Origin: Nematostella vectensis
Lineage: Eukaryota > Cnidaria > Anthozoa > Actiniaria > Edwardsiidae
DNA length: 64,000 bases
Assembly: GCF_932526225.1 (NCBI RefSeq)
Contig: NC_064042.1
Coordinates: 2,711,001 to 2,775,000 of the forward strand
Direction of reading: 5' to 3'
The notes beneath the pieces were generated by a model, which had not been told where the DNA came from, did no database searches, and saw nothing but the letters and a program-made list of their open reading frames with translations. Positions 35,781 to 46,818 of the stretch are shown piece after piece. Position 1 is the first letter of the stretch, and each line of letters starts with the position of its first letter. Position numbers and translations under genes: made by a program.

Positions 35781-37422
35781 TGAATACTGTCAATCTTCGA
35801 CTGCACACTTCACCTCAGGCAATCCTTGGTACCCTCATTATATAGCCTAGGCTCAGAATTTGAAACCAGTGAGAACATGATCATTTGAGCGTTTTATGAA
35901 CAGATATGAAGCTATAGCAAAAATTTACTAGAAAAAGCTATTTACTTCTTCTAGCTCCTTGAAGACAAATGTTTCTTTGGCATCAGAAACATATAATTGA
36001 GCTACAAAGTTAAAATGTTGACCGCAGGTTGTTAATGCTAAATCAGAAGTTGAGTGATCTCATGTCATGTAAATAAATCCCTTTGGTATATAAAGGAATG
36101 TCAGACAGTAGATAGCTTCTGAGTTTTGTCATGCTTGTTTCAAGCTCAATCGTGTGTTTCTGGCTGGATGTTATGACCTTTCACTACAAACATGGAACTG
36201 AATGGTTTTAAGCCTGTTTCTGCTGGCTAAATATTCTACAGAAATAGGAATTTAACTTGATGCAGTTACACTGTCCTCTGCAATTCAATAGGCTGTTTCC
36301 TATTTCTTTGTTTTCAATTCTAGGAATGTTTGTTTTGCAGGTCATATATCACCTGAATGCTCACCAGATTCCTGGGGGCAGGTTTGGAAAATAAACTTTG
36401 TTACCTAATTAGAATTTTATCTACATATGTACATTTGAATACAAATAAATAGCCTGGCTTCAATACAGCATAACCGCAAAGACTTCATACCACAATGTGG
36501 TCAATGTTTTTTTCACTCCGACTCATATGTTAGAATTAAATTTTTCTGTTTTGTTACACTTCAAGGTTAAGCACAGTCCAATCCGTGGGGCTATCTTTCT
36601 TGGGTTACCCACTCCTAACCTTAGCATCTTAAAACCTTTAGTGGTTATGCAGTATCTAATACTACAATGCACATTCACAGATGAAAAGGAAATATTGTTC
36701 ATTTCTAGGCTCTTCTTTTTTCCCTGTGAGCTAGCACTGCAGTACAACTACCAGGTACTTTGACATTGATTATCCCCTCCCCTCCCCCCCCCCCCCCCAC
36801 CCATCTGCTCCACCCCTACCTAGATACAGCCTGAGTTTCACACACAGGAGAAAGAGGTCCCAAAAACATGGCTCAAGGAAACTCCAGCCTCAGTTTCTTT
36901 TGCAGCTGCTAGTATGTCTCTGTGTTAGATTGTAAGCATAGCAATGCAATTGGGAGTGTTGCATGGTCGCTGTTTCTAATGTTAGGTATGCTATGTGAGA
37001 ACTGAAGGTGGGCTACGACATTTCACAATCTAGTGTTACAAAAGTCTATCAGGGCTAGGTCTATTAATATCAGAATGGCACTTATGCCATTTGGAGAAGG
37101 AGGAGCAGACAGTGATCAAAGAGTCTGTCACATTTCCAAAGAATTTGCAGATAACAGAACAAGTGAGGGTGTAGTTAGAAGGAGCTATGAGCAAGGGATG
37201 TAGGACTGTTTGGCGGCACAAGGCAGGCACCTTGGCTTTGTCCTGTCATGCGAATGATCCCACAATCCCCACAGCCACTCCCCCACAGTTTCTGTTATTG
37301 CTGAATAAATGGTATATATGTTCCAGATTATTAACGCCAGACCTGAATGTCAGGAATGACCACAGGCAACAGACATAAACAAACAACAGACAAAAAAATT
37401 ACATACAAAAAACACAAACATC

Positions 37423-37692
37423 TAAAGGCTCTGTCACACGTATGCCTTTCTCTTGCGACCTGTCTCGAAAATCTTGCAGGACACACATGCACTTTTATGC
37501 GTGTGACACCCCCTTTGCAACTTGTTTTGATTTTCTCAAAGTCGAAAAAAGTAGAACGATCTTCTACTTTCTGCAAATAAATTTTTCAAGTCGCAGGAAA
37601 AACTTCACGTGTGACAAGGCGCATGCGACCTACAACAATTTTTTTTGCAAGACAAGTGGCAGCCGAAAGGTCTACATGTGACATGGCCTTAA
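37423..37692. mobile_element. MITE, about 270 bp
   Basis: Termini taaaggctctgtcacacgta and tacatgtgacatggcctta are imperfect inverted repeats of about 19 bp. The interior has further partial copies of the phrase (cgtgtgacac, cgtgtgacaagg), no ORF. Confidence 0.75.
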
Positions 37693-38410
37693 GATGTGAA
37701 GTGACTTTGTGGTGCTGCACTTTCCTAAAGTTGGAATTAGCTGTCATTCTTGGTACATGACTTTACCAGCCACAAATGCAAACCTCTCCTGCAAGATGTG
37801 ATTCAAATCTCAACCCAAGTGACCACTGTAGAAATTGTGAAATTGTTGACGTTTAGCAGGGTGGCATTGATTACAAACCAATTATTACTACAACTGTCCA
37901 ACCATTGGCATTACATGTGTCATCTTAGCACCATTATAACTTCACCAACTTCTTCAATATCATCATCATCATCATCACCATCATCTCATCACCATCTATC
38001 TCCCCTTGTTTTCACATAACTGTCACTGTCGTTTCTGTCTTTATTCATCAGCATCACAAATCGCCATGTCACTTTAAGATTTGTTAGAAGTCTTCAGTGA
38101 TTCAAAACATATATTTTGATGCATCAGGTGTGAAATTTATATTTCAAAGCTGGCCAAACTTTATAGTCAAGATCAAAAAGAAGAAGCTTTACAAGCCTTT
38201 AAAAACACGTTCAAAACTTTGGAATCTAAATTTCATACTCTGTTCTAGCTTGCTCTGAACAAATTTACAATCTTCCTAAGGTCACATCATGTGATAGCAA
38301 CACAGAAAAAATTACCTATCTGTAGAAAGCATGGTAAAATTAGATCCAGAAGGCTTAGCTAGTATAATCTGTTTAAACCCCTACCCTATTCCCCAAAGGG
38401 AGCATCATGC

Positions 38411-41400
38411 TTACTCCTCATCGTCTGGCTGCTGTTGTTGGAATTCTGCAACATATACCTTCTTGTCAATCACAGATGGGATTGGCTTGATCTCTGTATC
38501 TAGTTCATTCTCAATCTTGTACAGATCAAAGCGGTCATCGTAAGTGATAAGGTTAATGGCCACACCCAGGTGACCAAATCGACCAGACCGACCAATCCTG
38601 TGCAAGTATGTCTCTGAGTTTTTCGGGAAGTCGAAGTTGATCACAACATTGACAGACTGTATATCAATACCACGAGTAAAGAGATCTACAAAAGTTAAAC
38701 AAAACAAAAAAACATTGTAACACACATACATATTCGTCCTATCATTGTATCTAAGAAATGTGACAGCAAATTGACTAGGAAAAGGAACCAGTTAATTAGA
38801 GAATTTATATACTTAATTTTACTCTGTGGTTACCTCTTTCCCAGGCAGTGAAATTTAGCTGGTATTTACGGACAACCCTGGATAAGTAATTTATATGTAG
38901 AAAAGGTGTTACAATGGGTTAGATAAATAAAGTCAACATGAATTACCTGAGCAGACCAAGTTGCGACAGTGACCCTGTCTAAAGTCATGGAACACCCTGT
39001 TCCTGTGGGACTGAGACATGCGGGCGTGAATGTAGAAACAAGAGAAGCCAAGCTCTAATATTTTCCTGGCAAGAAGTTCCACGCGCTGCACTGAGTTACA
39101 GAAGATGATGGACTGGTTTATCTGGAGCTATCAGGGAAGGGAAAACAGGTAAGGGTAGAGATGATTACAAAACACATCACTTGCTTTATATGGGCATGTT
39201 TGAGTTTGCCTCGTCCAAGATTGCAGATGAACACATCAAAGTAGAAAGGAAGGGTGGGTCCTTATCAATGATCCAAGTTCATTTTTAAATATATATAAAA
39301 TTTGAATATCAAGAATCCAAACTCAAGAGTCCCACCCTACAAAATCAGTGAGATGCAAAAAAGGTTACCTTTTGGAATAATGTGTTAAGACAGTGCACTT
39401 TCTGTTTTTCCTCCACAAATGCATAATACTGTGTGACTCCATGCAGAGTTAGTTCGTCCATGAGGTTGATCTCATATGGCTTGCGCAAGTGTTTCTCCTA
39501 GAAAACAGAGCACAGGTGAACTAGGTTCTTCCAAACACAGCTTATTGGTTTAGTCATGGAAAGAAAAAGGGTTTTTTTATTCAAACAGTATTTTTTTCTC
39601 TAGAGGAATTCACACTTTGTTTACAAATTTATAAAGACAACATACAGAACAGACAGACAAACAAACATTGAATGAATACAAAGTACGAGAGCTGTCAATA
39701 AAAAAAAACAATGAAGAAAAACATAAAGAAAATGAAAATACACAATATCAATAGAACAAAAAGCCTTTGAGAATTAAAAAAAAAAAAAAACAAAGATATT
39801 GTTTGGCAGGACAGGGTGCATACCTTGAAGTCCCGCACAGAGATAGGGAATGTGGCTGAAAATAGCAGGATCTGTCTGTTTTCTGGCAAATGCTTAATAA
39901 TCTGCTCAAGCATCTTTTTGAAGTCCATAGACAACAGTTTGTCAGCCTAAACAAGCACCACCACGTTAACACCATACTTATCAGGAATTAAAGTCTTACA
40001 TGACCGAGGATAAAATGTTATCATCGTTATAAACAATAATAATCATCACAATGTTAGGTCATGTAAGCAAGTGTAACAAGGATCAGTTTCTGGTAGTTTG
40101 AAAATTAAAAAGAAATAAGCTGGACATTTTTGCCACTTTAAAGGGAGTGAGGATGTTTCTTGGAAAGATGATTTGTGCGCAAAGAGGCTGTGTTGGGGAA
40201 AAGAGGGTGTGGGAAGAAGGGGTGTATGGTTGGATGGGTAAGGAGTTGATCCTCACCTCGTCCATCACCAGCATTTGACATTTGCTCATGTCCGCCAGCT
40301 TCTTCTTCATTAGATCAAGCACCCTCCCAGGTGTGGCCACAATGACGTGCACTACAACATGAACAAAAATATCTTAAAAAGAAGTTTTCAATGATCACTT
40401 TTCTGTGGGTGCTGCTAACAGTCACATACTGTACTCAAATGAAAAATCCTTCATTTCTTACGATGAGAAGGTATTGTTACCTTTGTTGTATAATCTTAGA
40501 ATGTCATCCTTCAAACTAGTCCCTCCTGTTGTGACCATGACCTGTGCGCCCATGTGTTTACCAAGCTCAATGCAGATCTGGGAAGTCTGTAGGGCTAATT
40601 CTCGTGTGGGCACTAGAACAAGAGCTGAGAAAAAGCAGAATAATAACCTTTAACAATAAATCAAAACACAGCCGAAACTGCTCCAGATAAAAATGACTTA
40701 ACTGCTCTTGATACTAATAATAAAAATAACAATGATAACAATAATATTTACCTAAACAAACTGTAATTTAAGATCCTGGGACAGGACAGCTTCATTTATC
40801 GCTAAAGCATGGTATAATGCATGGAAAACTATATTTTCCAAAATGAGAGAAATTAAAAATTAAAACCCAAGCAGTCATTTAAACATGAAGGTGATAGCTA
40901 TTACATTTCTATCACTCTTGTACCTTGAATGCAGTTCTTTGTAGTGTCAGTTCTTTCAAGGAGAGGGACTAGGTAAGCCGCTGTCTTCCCTGTGCCATTT
41001 TTAGCTCGAGCAAGAATATCCCTTCCAGCTAGGGCAACAGGGATGCTCTCTTCTTGGATGGGCGATGGCTTATCAAAACCCTTCTCAAATATACCCATCA
41101 AAAGCTCACGCTTGAGGCAGTAGTCTTCAAATTCATTGCCCTTGGTTGCAGTGACATCCTAAGCAACACAAAAAAGGGAATTTTAGGATTCACACATAGT
41201 GGATGAATCATTAAGGAAATAATATTTATAAAGATAAGTTTATGTTAACTTTTTATTTTGTTTTTTTAATCTCTGCAAAACACCTTTAAAAGATCTTGTC
41301 AGTTGCCATGGAGTGGAAAGGTATTGGGTGCATTCAAAATGCAAAATCAATAAACATTTGTTAGTCTTTGAAGTTTTGACAGAAAAAAAATCATAATTTA

Positions 41401-41960
41401 AAATTTGTTATACAAATAAATACATTCAAGTATTAAGTTAATAAAGCTTAACAGAGTTATGGGACAGTATTTCAGATTCAGGTTGAATATTTAGGTTATT
41501 CACAACAACATGATAAAGCGCCTCAGGGATTTTGATTTTTTTTTTTGACGATGAAAACAGTTTGCGGTTTGACGACTACAACAAAGCAACGGTGATTTGA
41601 AAAGCCTCATGGCGTAATGGGTTCTCGTTAACTCGGCAACTCAAAGCAAGCATTTTACAAACACAGCAATGTTTTAAGTTTCAAGTAAAAGCTTTCGCTT
41701 TCATTGAATGGTTTTCGCATGAACTCAACCAATACAACGCAGTCTGACTTACGCTTGTTTTAAATCGGTTATCTTTAGGTGGTAGTTTGAGATTTGCTTT
41801 CCAGCTTTCAGAGTTTTCACTACGAAAAAAGGACCATTATGTTAGTTACGTGTTTGGTATCGCAGCTGGGGTAATAAACGAGCCTTGATATAATTATTCT
41901 CGCCACTTACAGGTTTGAATTTGCAACCGAAACGGCTGCTTCCGTTTTGGCAGCGGCCAT
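38411..41960 (-). CDS. DDX6: DEAD-box RNA helicase DDX6 (p54/RCK, Dhh1/Me31B)
   Basis: Nine exons on the minus strand: 41960-41911, 41819-41753, 41158-40924, 40624-40481, 40351-40257, 39946-39824, 39497-39369, 39127-38947, 38685-38411. All are in phase, giving 432 residues (human 483, with longer ends). Motifs in order: Q motif GFDKPSPIQ, Walker A AKNGTGKT (91-98), [20 protein letters not shown] (196-199, split DE|AD by an intron), SAT in LFSATFP, then [47 protein letters not shown] and [13 protein letters not shown]. The N-terminal [20 protein letters not shown] is a DDX6-specific stretch. Known role: P-body helicase that represses translation and promotes decapping, with 4E-T, EDC3, PatL1 and CNOT1 as partners. 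The C-terminal QQQQPDDEE tail is short. Its start is 619 bp from divergent RBM17. Confidence 0.97.
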
Positions 41961-42579
41961 TGCTGACGAATATTCGATGTCGGCTCAAGCTTTATGAGCT
42001 TTCTTCGCATTCAATAATATCAACTTGAGGTTGAGTAACCCTTTCTTCGCAATCTCCTTAACCCAAAGCAATGCTACTGACGGAGATGGCAAAGATTTTC
42101 TCGGATTTCTCAACCAATTTGTTGCTTTTCTTCTCTATTTCGTTTCCGAAATTTCCAACAGTATTGACCGTGAGTAGCTCGGGTCCGAAGCGCACTAGCG
42201 CCAGGCCCCCTCAAAATCGTCGAAAAGAAGTAATATAAAGGGAAAAAAAATAAAAGGCCTGAGAAATACTAAAACAAAATATGGTGAAAAGTTAGTATGC
42301 CTTTAAGAGATACTATAGACTTTTCATAGTCTCCTTCTTTCATTTATTTTAATTTTTTTCAAATCCTAAATACAATATTCGGTGATTTACCCAGAATGCT
42401 TTGCATGACCCTATTCCCGCCATCTTGGTTGGATCTAAAACAGCTCAGCTCCATGAGGAAAACAAAGGCTTCTGAACTTCGCAATTTAGAGTTCTTTATC
42501 ACAGGCTGCGGAACTACATATGAATTTAAATTATCGAATGTAATTGTCCAAACGCGGTGAAGCATCAATATAAGCCAAT
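41961..42579. promoter_or_regulatory. Divergent promoter region, DDX6 / RBM17
   Basis: 619 bp between the two start codons must contain both promoters and 5' UTRs. No TATA box is clear. An RNA-decay helicase and a splicing factor arranged head to head suggests possible co-expression, but nothing in the sequence proves it. Confidence 0.5.
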
Positions 42580-43770
42580 ATGTCGCTGTATGATGATTTA
42601 GACGGTGTTCCACTGCAAAGCTCTTCAGAAGATGTCGGCAAATTGTCCGGTTGGTCAAATAGTCTGAAACTCATGCAAACTCAGCTTCATCGAAAGAAGG
42701 TGATCCAAAACAAGCCGGTTTTCCCTACAACAAAGTCTAAATCACTCACACCTAGTCTGCTCGGAAAAGGACTACAGAAAAAACTGATCGTTGAAGAGAA
42801 AGATTTCGGTACAGAAGAAATTAGCCATGGAGACTTGCACACAGTCCCAGAGCCTTTCATAGAGACTGATGCGTCCCTGGCTATGATAGAAGACGAGTAC
42901 GACCCGTTAAAACCGAATGATTACGAGGTTGTCAAGGAGAAGATAAGAGAAAAACGAGAACGTGATCGCCGTGAAGAGAGAGACAGAGAACGTGATGTTA
43001 GGATGAGAGAAAGATTTGAACGTGAACAAGAGAAAGACAGAGAAAGAGACCGTGATAAAGAAAGACCAAGAGAACGGCGTCGAGAGGGCCGTCGAGATGA
43101 TGATGACTACCATCGGCCATCATCAAGGCGGTCTGTTGGTGCCGCCATAGCCCCGCCCTCATCCTTGCTTGAATCAGAGCCCATTGTCCCCCAGAAAGAG
43201 CCGGACCCATCGATTGATGGAAGGCCATTGGTAACAGGAGATAAGGAAAAACCTGACTTGGGGTTTGCTGTAAATGCAGTGGCTTCAAGTATCATGGCAA
43301 AATATGGCTGGAAAGATGGGCAAGGCTTAGGGAAGTCGGAGCAAGGAATCAACACTTGCCTTCAAGTAGAAAAGACCAGCAAACGTGGTGGTAAGATTAT
43401 CAATCAAGAAAAAGAGGCAGCAAAATTGCAAGCAGAAGGGGATTCTCTTGTAGGAGCTATGAAAAATCCCAGCAAGGTTGTATTGTTAAGAAACATGGTG
43501 GGACCTGGAGAAGTAGATGACGACTTGCAGCCAGAGACCGCGGAAGAGTGTGCAAAATATGGTGAGGTTGTCAAGGTTATTATCTATGAGATTCCTGTTG
43601 GGGCACCAGATGATGAGGCCGTCAGAATCTTTGTAGAGTTCACTCGCATGGAATCTGCCATAAAGGCTGTTGTGGACTTGAATGGTAGATACTTTGGTGG
43701 AAGGACTGTCAAAGCAAACTTTTTCAACCTGGACAAATTTAGAAGGCTGGACTTAGCGGATGATAATTGA
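42580..43770 (+). CDS. RBM17: Splicing factor 45 (RBM17/SPF45)
   Basis: One uninterrupted ORF of 396 residues (human 401). The start MSLYDDLDGVP matches the family N-terminus. The conserved DEYDPLKPNDYEVVKEK (about 107-123) precedes a strongly charged RE/RD region (about 125-175) and AAIAPPSSLLE. The G-patch (about 233-277) reads IMAKYGWKDGQGLGKSEQG, followed by VEKTSKRGGKI. The C-terminal RRM of the UHM type (about 295-396) reads VVLLRNMVGPGEVDDDL, APDDEAVRIFVEF, AIKAVVDLNGRYFGGR and KANFFNLDKF; the RYF motif is the UHM ligand pocket. Known role: alternative 3' splice-site choice by binding ULM motifs of SF3B1, U2AF65 and SF1, in the nucleus. The CDS is intronless. An AATAAA at 44046-44051 fits its 3' end. 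Confidence 0.97.
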   Translation: MSLYDDLDGVPLQSSSEDVGKLSGWSNSLKLMQTQLHRKKVIQNKPVFPTTKSKSLTPSLLGKGLQKKLIVEEKDFGTEEISHGDLHTVPEPFIETDASLAMIEDEYDPLKPNDYEVVKEKIREKRERDRREERDRERDVRMRERFEREQEKDRERDRDKERPRERRREGRRDDDDYHRPSSRRSVGAAIAPPSSLLESEPIVPQKEPDPSIDGRPLVTGDKEKPDLGFAVNAVASSIMAKYGWKDGQGLGKSEQGINTCLQVEKTSKRGGKIINQEKEAAKLQAEGDSLVGAMKNPSKVVLLRNMVGPGEVDDDLQPETAEECAKYGEVVKVIIYEIPVGAPDDEAVRIFVEFTRMESAIKAVVDLNGRYFGGRTVKANFFNLDKFRRLDLADDN

Positions 43771-44551
43771 GTCGCTACCTATTTTGCCCAATATTTGAGA
43801 GTGCTTATTAATAGCCTAGAAAACTCTCAAAGTGCAAGTGAAGCTAAATATCAGCATCAAACTAATGACAATAGCTTAAAACGGATATATCATAGGTTTG
43901 TATTGAAGTATTTTAATGCATTGGATGCTTAGAGAAAATTGGCAAATACAGCTCTAAGGTCCTGAATAAGGAGGATTATATAAGGAAAAAAATATTGCAG
44001 CTCAATGTTTATGTGTGACCTCTTATGAAAGAGTAGGGTTATGACAATAAACCTTTACCACACGAAGCAAAGTATCTTCTATCCATCTTTTATTTAACTT
44101 TTCATGATTGTGCTTTGCAGAGTTTTCTGTGTTATACTTAGTGAACTACTATATTTGCATTAAATTGCAAATATTTTGCTCAAACCATGACAATTTAGCC
44201 CATATTTTTTCACTGTCTGTCAGACTCGGTGCCATATAGAAAGAAAGATAGTTATTTGGGAAGAACCTTTAATAAGAAATTACCGACTTTTTTATGACCA
44301 TGGGAGGGCACAAAACATTATCCCTGATATACAGTACTGGCTTGAACTGTGTACCCCCCTTCCCCCACAAATCCTGGCTATGCGGCTTTGTTCTCCAAAG
44401 TGTGATATGATAAGTTTGAGAAATCTGTTTTCCTTTAACTATTTTTTTTACTTTATTCCCTTCTCTTGATAACTCCAGATTTATGTTTTCTTCGATAACT
44501 CAAGCACAATGTTATCTACTCTCTGGTTTTGTCCTTTAAAATCTAAAGAAG
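43771..44551. other. RBM17 3' UTR and spacer
   Basis: About 280 bp of likely 3' UTR up to AATAAA at 44046-44051, then AT-rich DNA with no gene seen. Confidence 0.55.
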
Positions 44552-45418
44552 TACAGTCGAAGCTCTCTGAGCGACCGCTCTCGTAAGCGACCAGCCCCGA
44601 TAACGACCTTGATCACGAATCACCGATTGAATTGTCACACAAACTCTGTAATTCTAAGCTCTCGTTAGCGACCAACTTATCGGTGCGACCAGCTCCGTTA
44701 ACGACTACAATTTCAAAACACCAACTGAGATTTTCTTTTATTTTTAAGCTCTCGTAAGCGACCACAATGATTTTTTGCTTTACAACATCAGTCAACACCT
44801 GATAAACATCATATCCAATGCATGCTGAAATCACATATGAAGCGGAGATGTTGTGATTTTTCACAAAAGCTGTATTTCCAATAGGCAACCATAAAAGAAT
44901 TACATAATTTCAATTTTATAACTTCAATTTCAACCATGGGATTGACATTTCTTTGTCTCCAGAAAATTGCCAGCTTCACGATTTATTCTTTTTCCAGTTA
45001 CAATAGCCATCCACTTGTTTGTAGCTCGTTTTAGAAATCGGCTAACAAAAGACGCCATGCGATCGTTGTAACGCAGAAGATATTCTCATGACGAAAAGCT
45101 TAAGTCGTCTATATAAACGAGCATAACGAGCTACTTTGCGTAGAATTAATTGCTATTAAATAAACAACTCACTCTCATGATAAGTCAAATACCTAGTTTT
45201 AAAATCAAGCAATAAACCAAAATATTACAGCGTTGTTATTATCACGATAACTTTTAGATTCCATTTTAATTAAGCTCCCGTAAGCGACCAACACCTATTG
45301 TTCAAGTTTTTGGCGCCAAGTGGTCGCTTATGAGAGCAAGCTCTCGTAAAAGACCAGCTCCGTTAACGACCACAATTCTCAGTTCCCAAGGTGGTCGCTT
45401 ACGAGAGCTTCAACTGTA
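44552..45418. mobile_element. TA-flanked inverted-repeat transposon (pogo/Tigger-like, non-autonomous)
   Basis: The termini are tacagtcgaagctctc at the left and gagagcttcaactgta at the right, imperfect inverted repeats. Ends of the form TA-CAGTTGAAGCTC are typical of Tc1/mariner-pogo elements with TA target sites. Inside, the phrase ctctcgtaagcgaccag occurs several times in both orientations (near 44578, 44752, 45269, 45341, 45401), so the terminal repeat is compound. The ORF at 44613-44888 (-) lies inside the element and has no transposase motif that I recognise. Confidence 0.8.
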
Positions 45419-46818
45419 TATACTTTTTTTTTGCTAATGATAACAAACTTGGGCTGCCTGTGTGTTCATCAAGCTCCCCGCCCCCTCCACAGAGAGTAGT
45501 CGACTCAGCTGAAACTACAAATCATGGGCAAATGAGTCAATCTATCTTTTCTTTGTGAGGCGGCGAAACGATCCTCAAATAGCTGGATTGTTAGAGGTAA
45601 GCGTAATAAGTACTTTGTTTGATTACAGCTTTCAGTTTGAATTCTTTAGAGAGTTTTTTCGTTGCTTTGAAAAGGACAACGTATTGTAGTTTAACTTTGT
45701 GATGATTCAAAATGGCCACCAAGTTAATTCGACCTTGCGTACACTTTTAATTACTCTTATGAACCAAGAAGCAGACTATTTTTTTCGTAAAAACTAGGGT
45801 CTAAGATTGAATAACATCATCAATATGTTGATTCAACACCTTTATATTCAGTATCTAACACATGCGACAACAATATTAATGTCGTGAATTTAGTTAAGTA
45901 CTTATTTTATATTACAAGCTTCTTTTTACCTCAAAGTATTGAGGTTATTTTGTTGTTGTTGGTAATATAGACTTATAATCACATCTCATGTATAACTCTT
46001 CTAAAATTAAATCAATCAAACAATTTCCTGATCGAAGTGCGCGTAAGAATAGGAAATGGTCGACGTCTTAGTGGTATCAATGTCTGAATGGGTTTTGTAA
46101 TCAAAATAGCAAAATTTCTATAAGTATCCACTTCAGAGTCACATAGCGATAAGTATTATGATTTTGAAGGATTAAATTGGTGAAGAGTTTTGGAAAGGTA
46201 AAACATTCAGTCAAATTAATCTAAGAATACCATGTAATTGCCATCCTTGTTTTTAAAATATTTTTATGTTTTCCATATTATTGATGTGATCAAGATGATA
46301 AAGAGTTATTGTATAATCTACGGACTCCAGACAAATTTGAAATATTGATCTAAATGTATCCAGGTTATCATCTCTTATTATCATATAAACAGAATCCTTT
46401 TTTATCAAAAAGACAGTAGTAAAGTATTCTCAATTTATTATATTACATTTTGCTTTGTTTATTACGTTTTTTAAAATTTAATTGTGTAATGACTCCAGAT
46501 GTCTTTTCACACACCTCATCACATTATGATATCTATTTCTGAACCACACTATTCATATTAGCTTAGGTGCTTGTCTGTGTCAACCTAAATCAGGTATTTC
46601 ATTTTCAGTTCATATTTCATACTCCTTTATAACGGGTATAATAAGAAATAGGTTGCATTTCTAGTCTCAGAAGAAATTGGAACCAACATTTTTTTAGGTA
46701 AAGCTTTTCTTTGTTTTTACATAAACCTACTGCTTTATGCTATTTGTGTTATTATCTGCTTTATCTTATTCCTAATATGATTTCTTGATTGTTATCATAA
46801 TTTCTTGTGCTACAGACA
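45419..46818. other. FAM234 upstream region and first intron
   Basis: AT-rich. A donor-like ttagag|gtaagcg at 45597 and an acceptor (gtgctacag) just before the ATG suggest a non-coding first exon ending at 45596 and a 1.2-kb 5' UTR intron (45597-46815). No other feature is supported. Confidence 0.5.
45540..45596 (+). other. Possible 5' UTR exon of the FAM234 gene
   Basis: The 3' edge is supported by a strong donor (AG|GTAAGCG) at 45597; the start is arbitrary. It would join to 46816, three bases before the start codon. Confidence 0.4.

Larger units (their letters stand above)
32927..38410. other. Gene-free region between the coiled-coil gene and DDX6
   Basis: About 5.5 kb without a supported gene. 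It holds 3' UTR sequence of the two convergent genes at its edges, two tandem repeats (34611-34930 and 35561-35780), a MITE (37423-37692), ATC-rich low complexity (34320-34460, 37955-38000) and a polyC run near 36784. Short ORFs have no recognisable domains. Confidence 0.55.

Noticed and set aside
44613-44888. 91-codon ORF as a gene
   Set aside because: Entirely inside a terminal-inverted-repeat element, with no recognisable domain.
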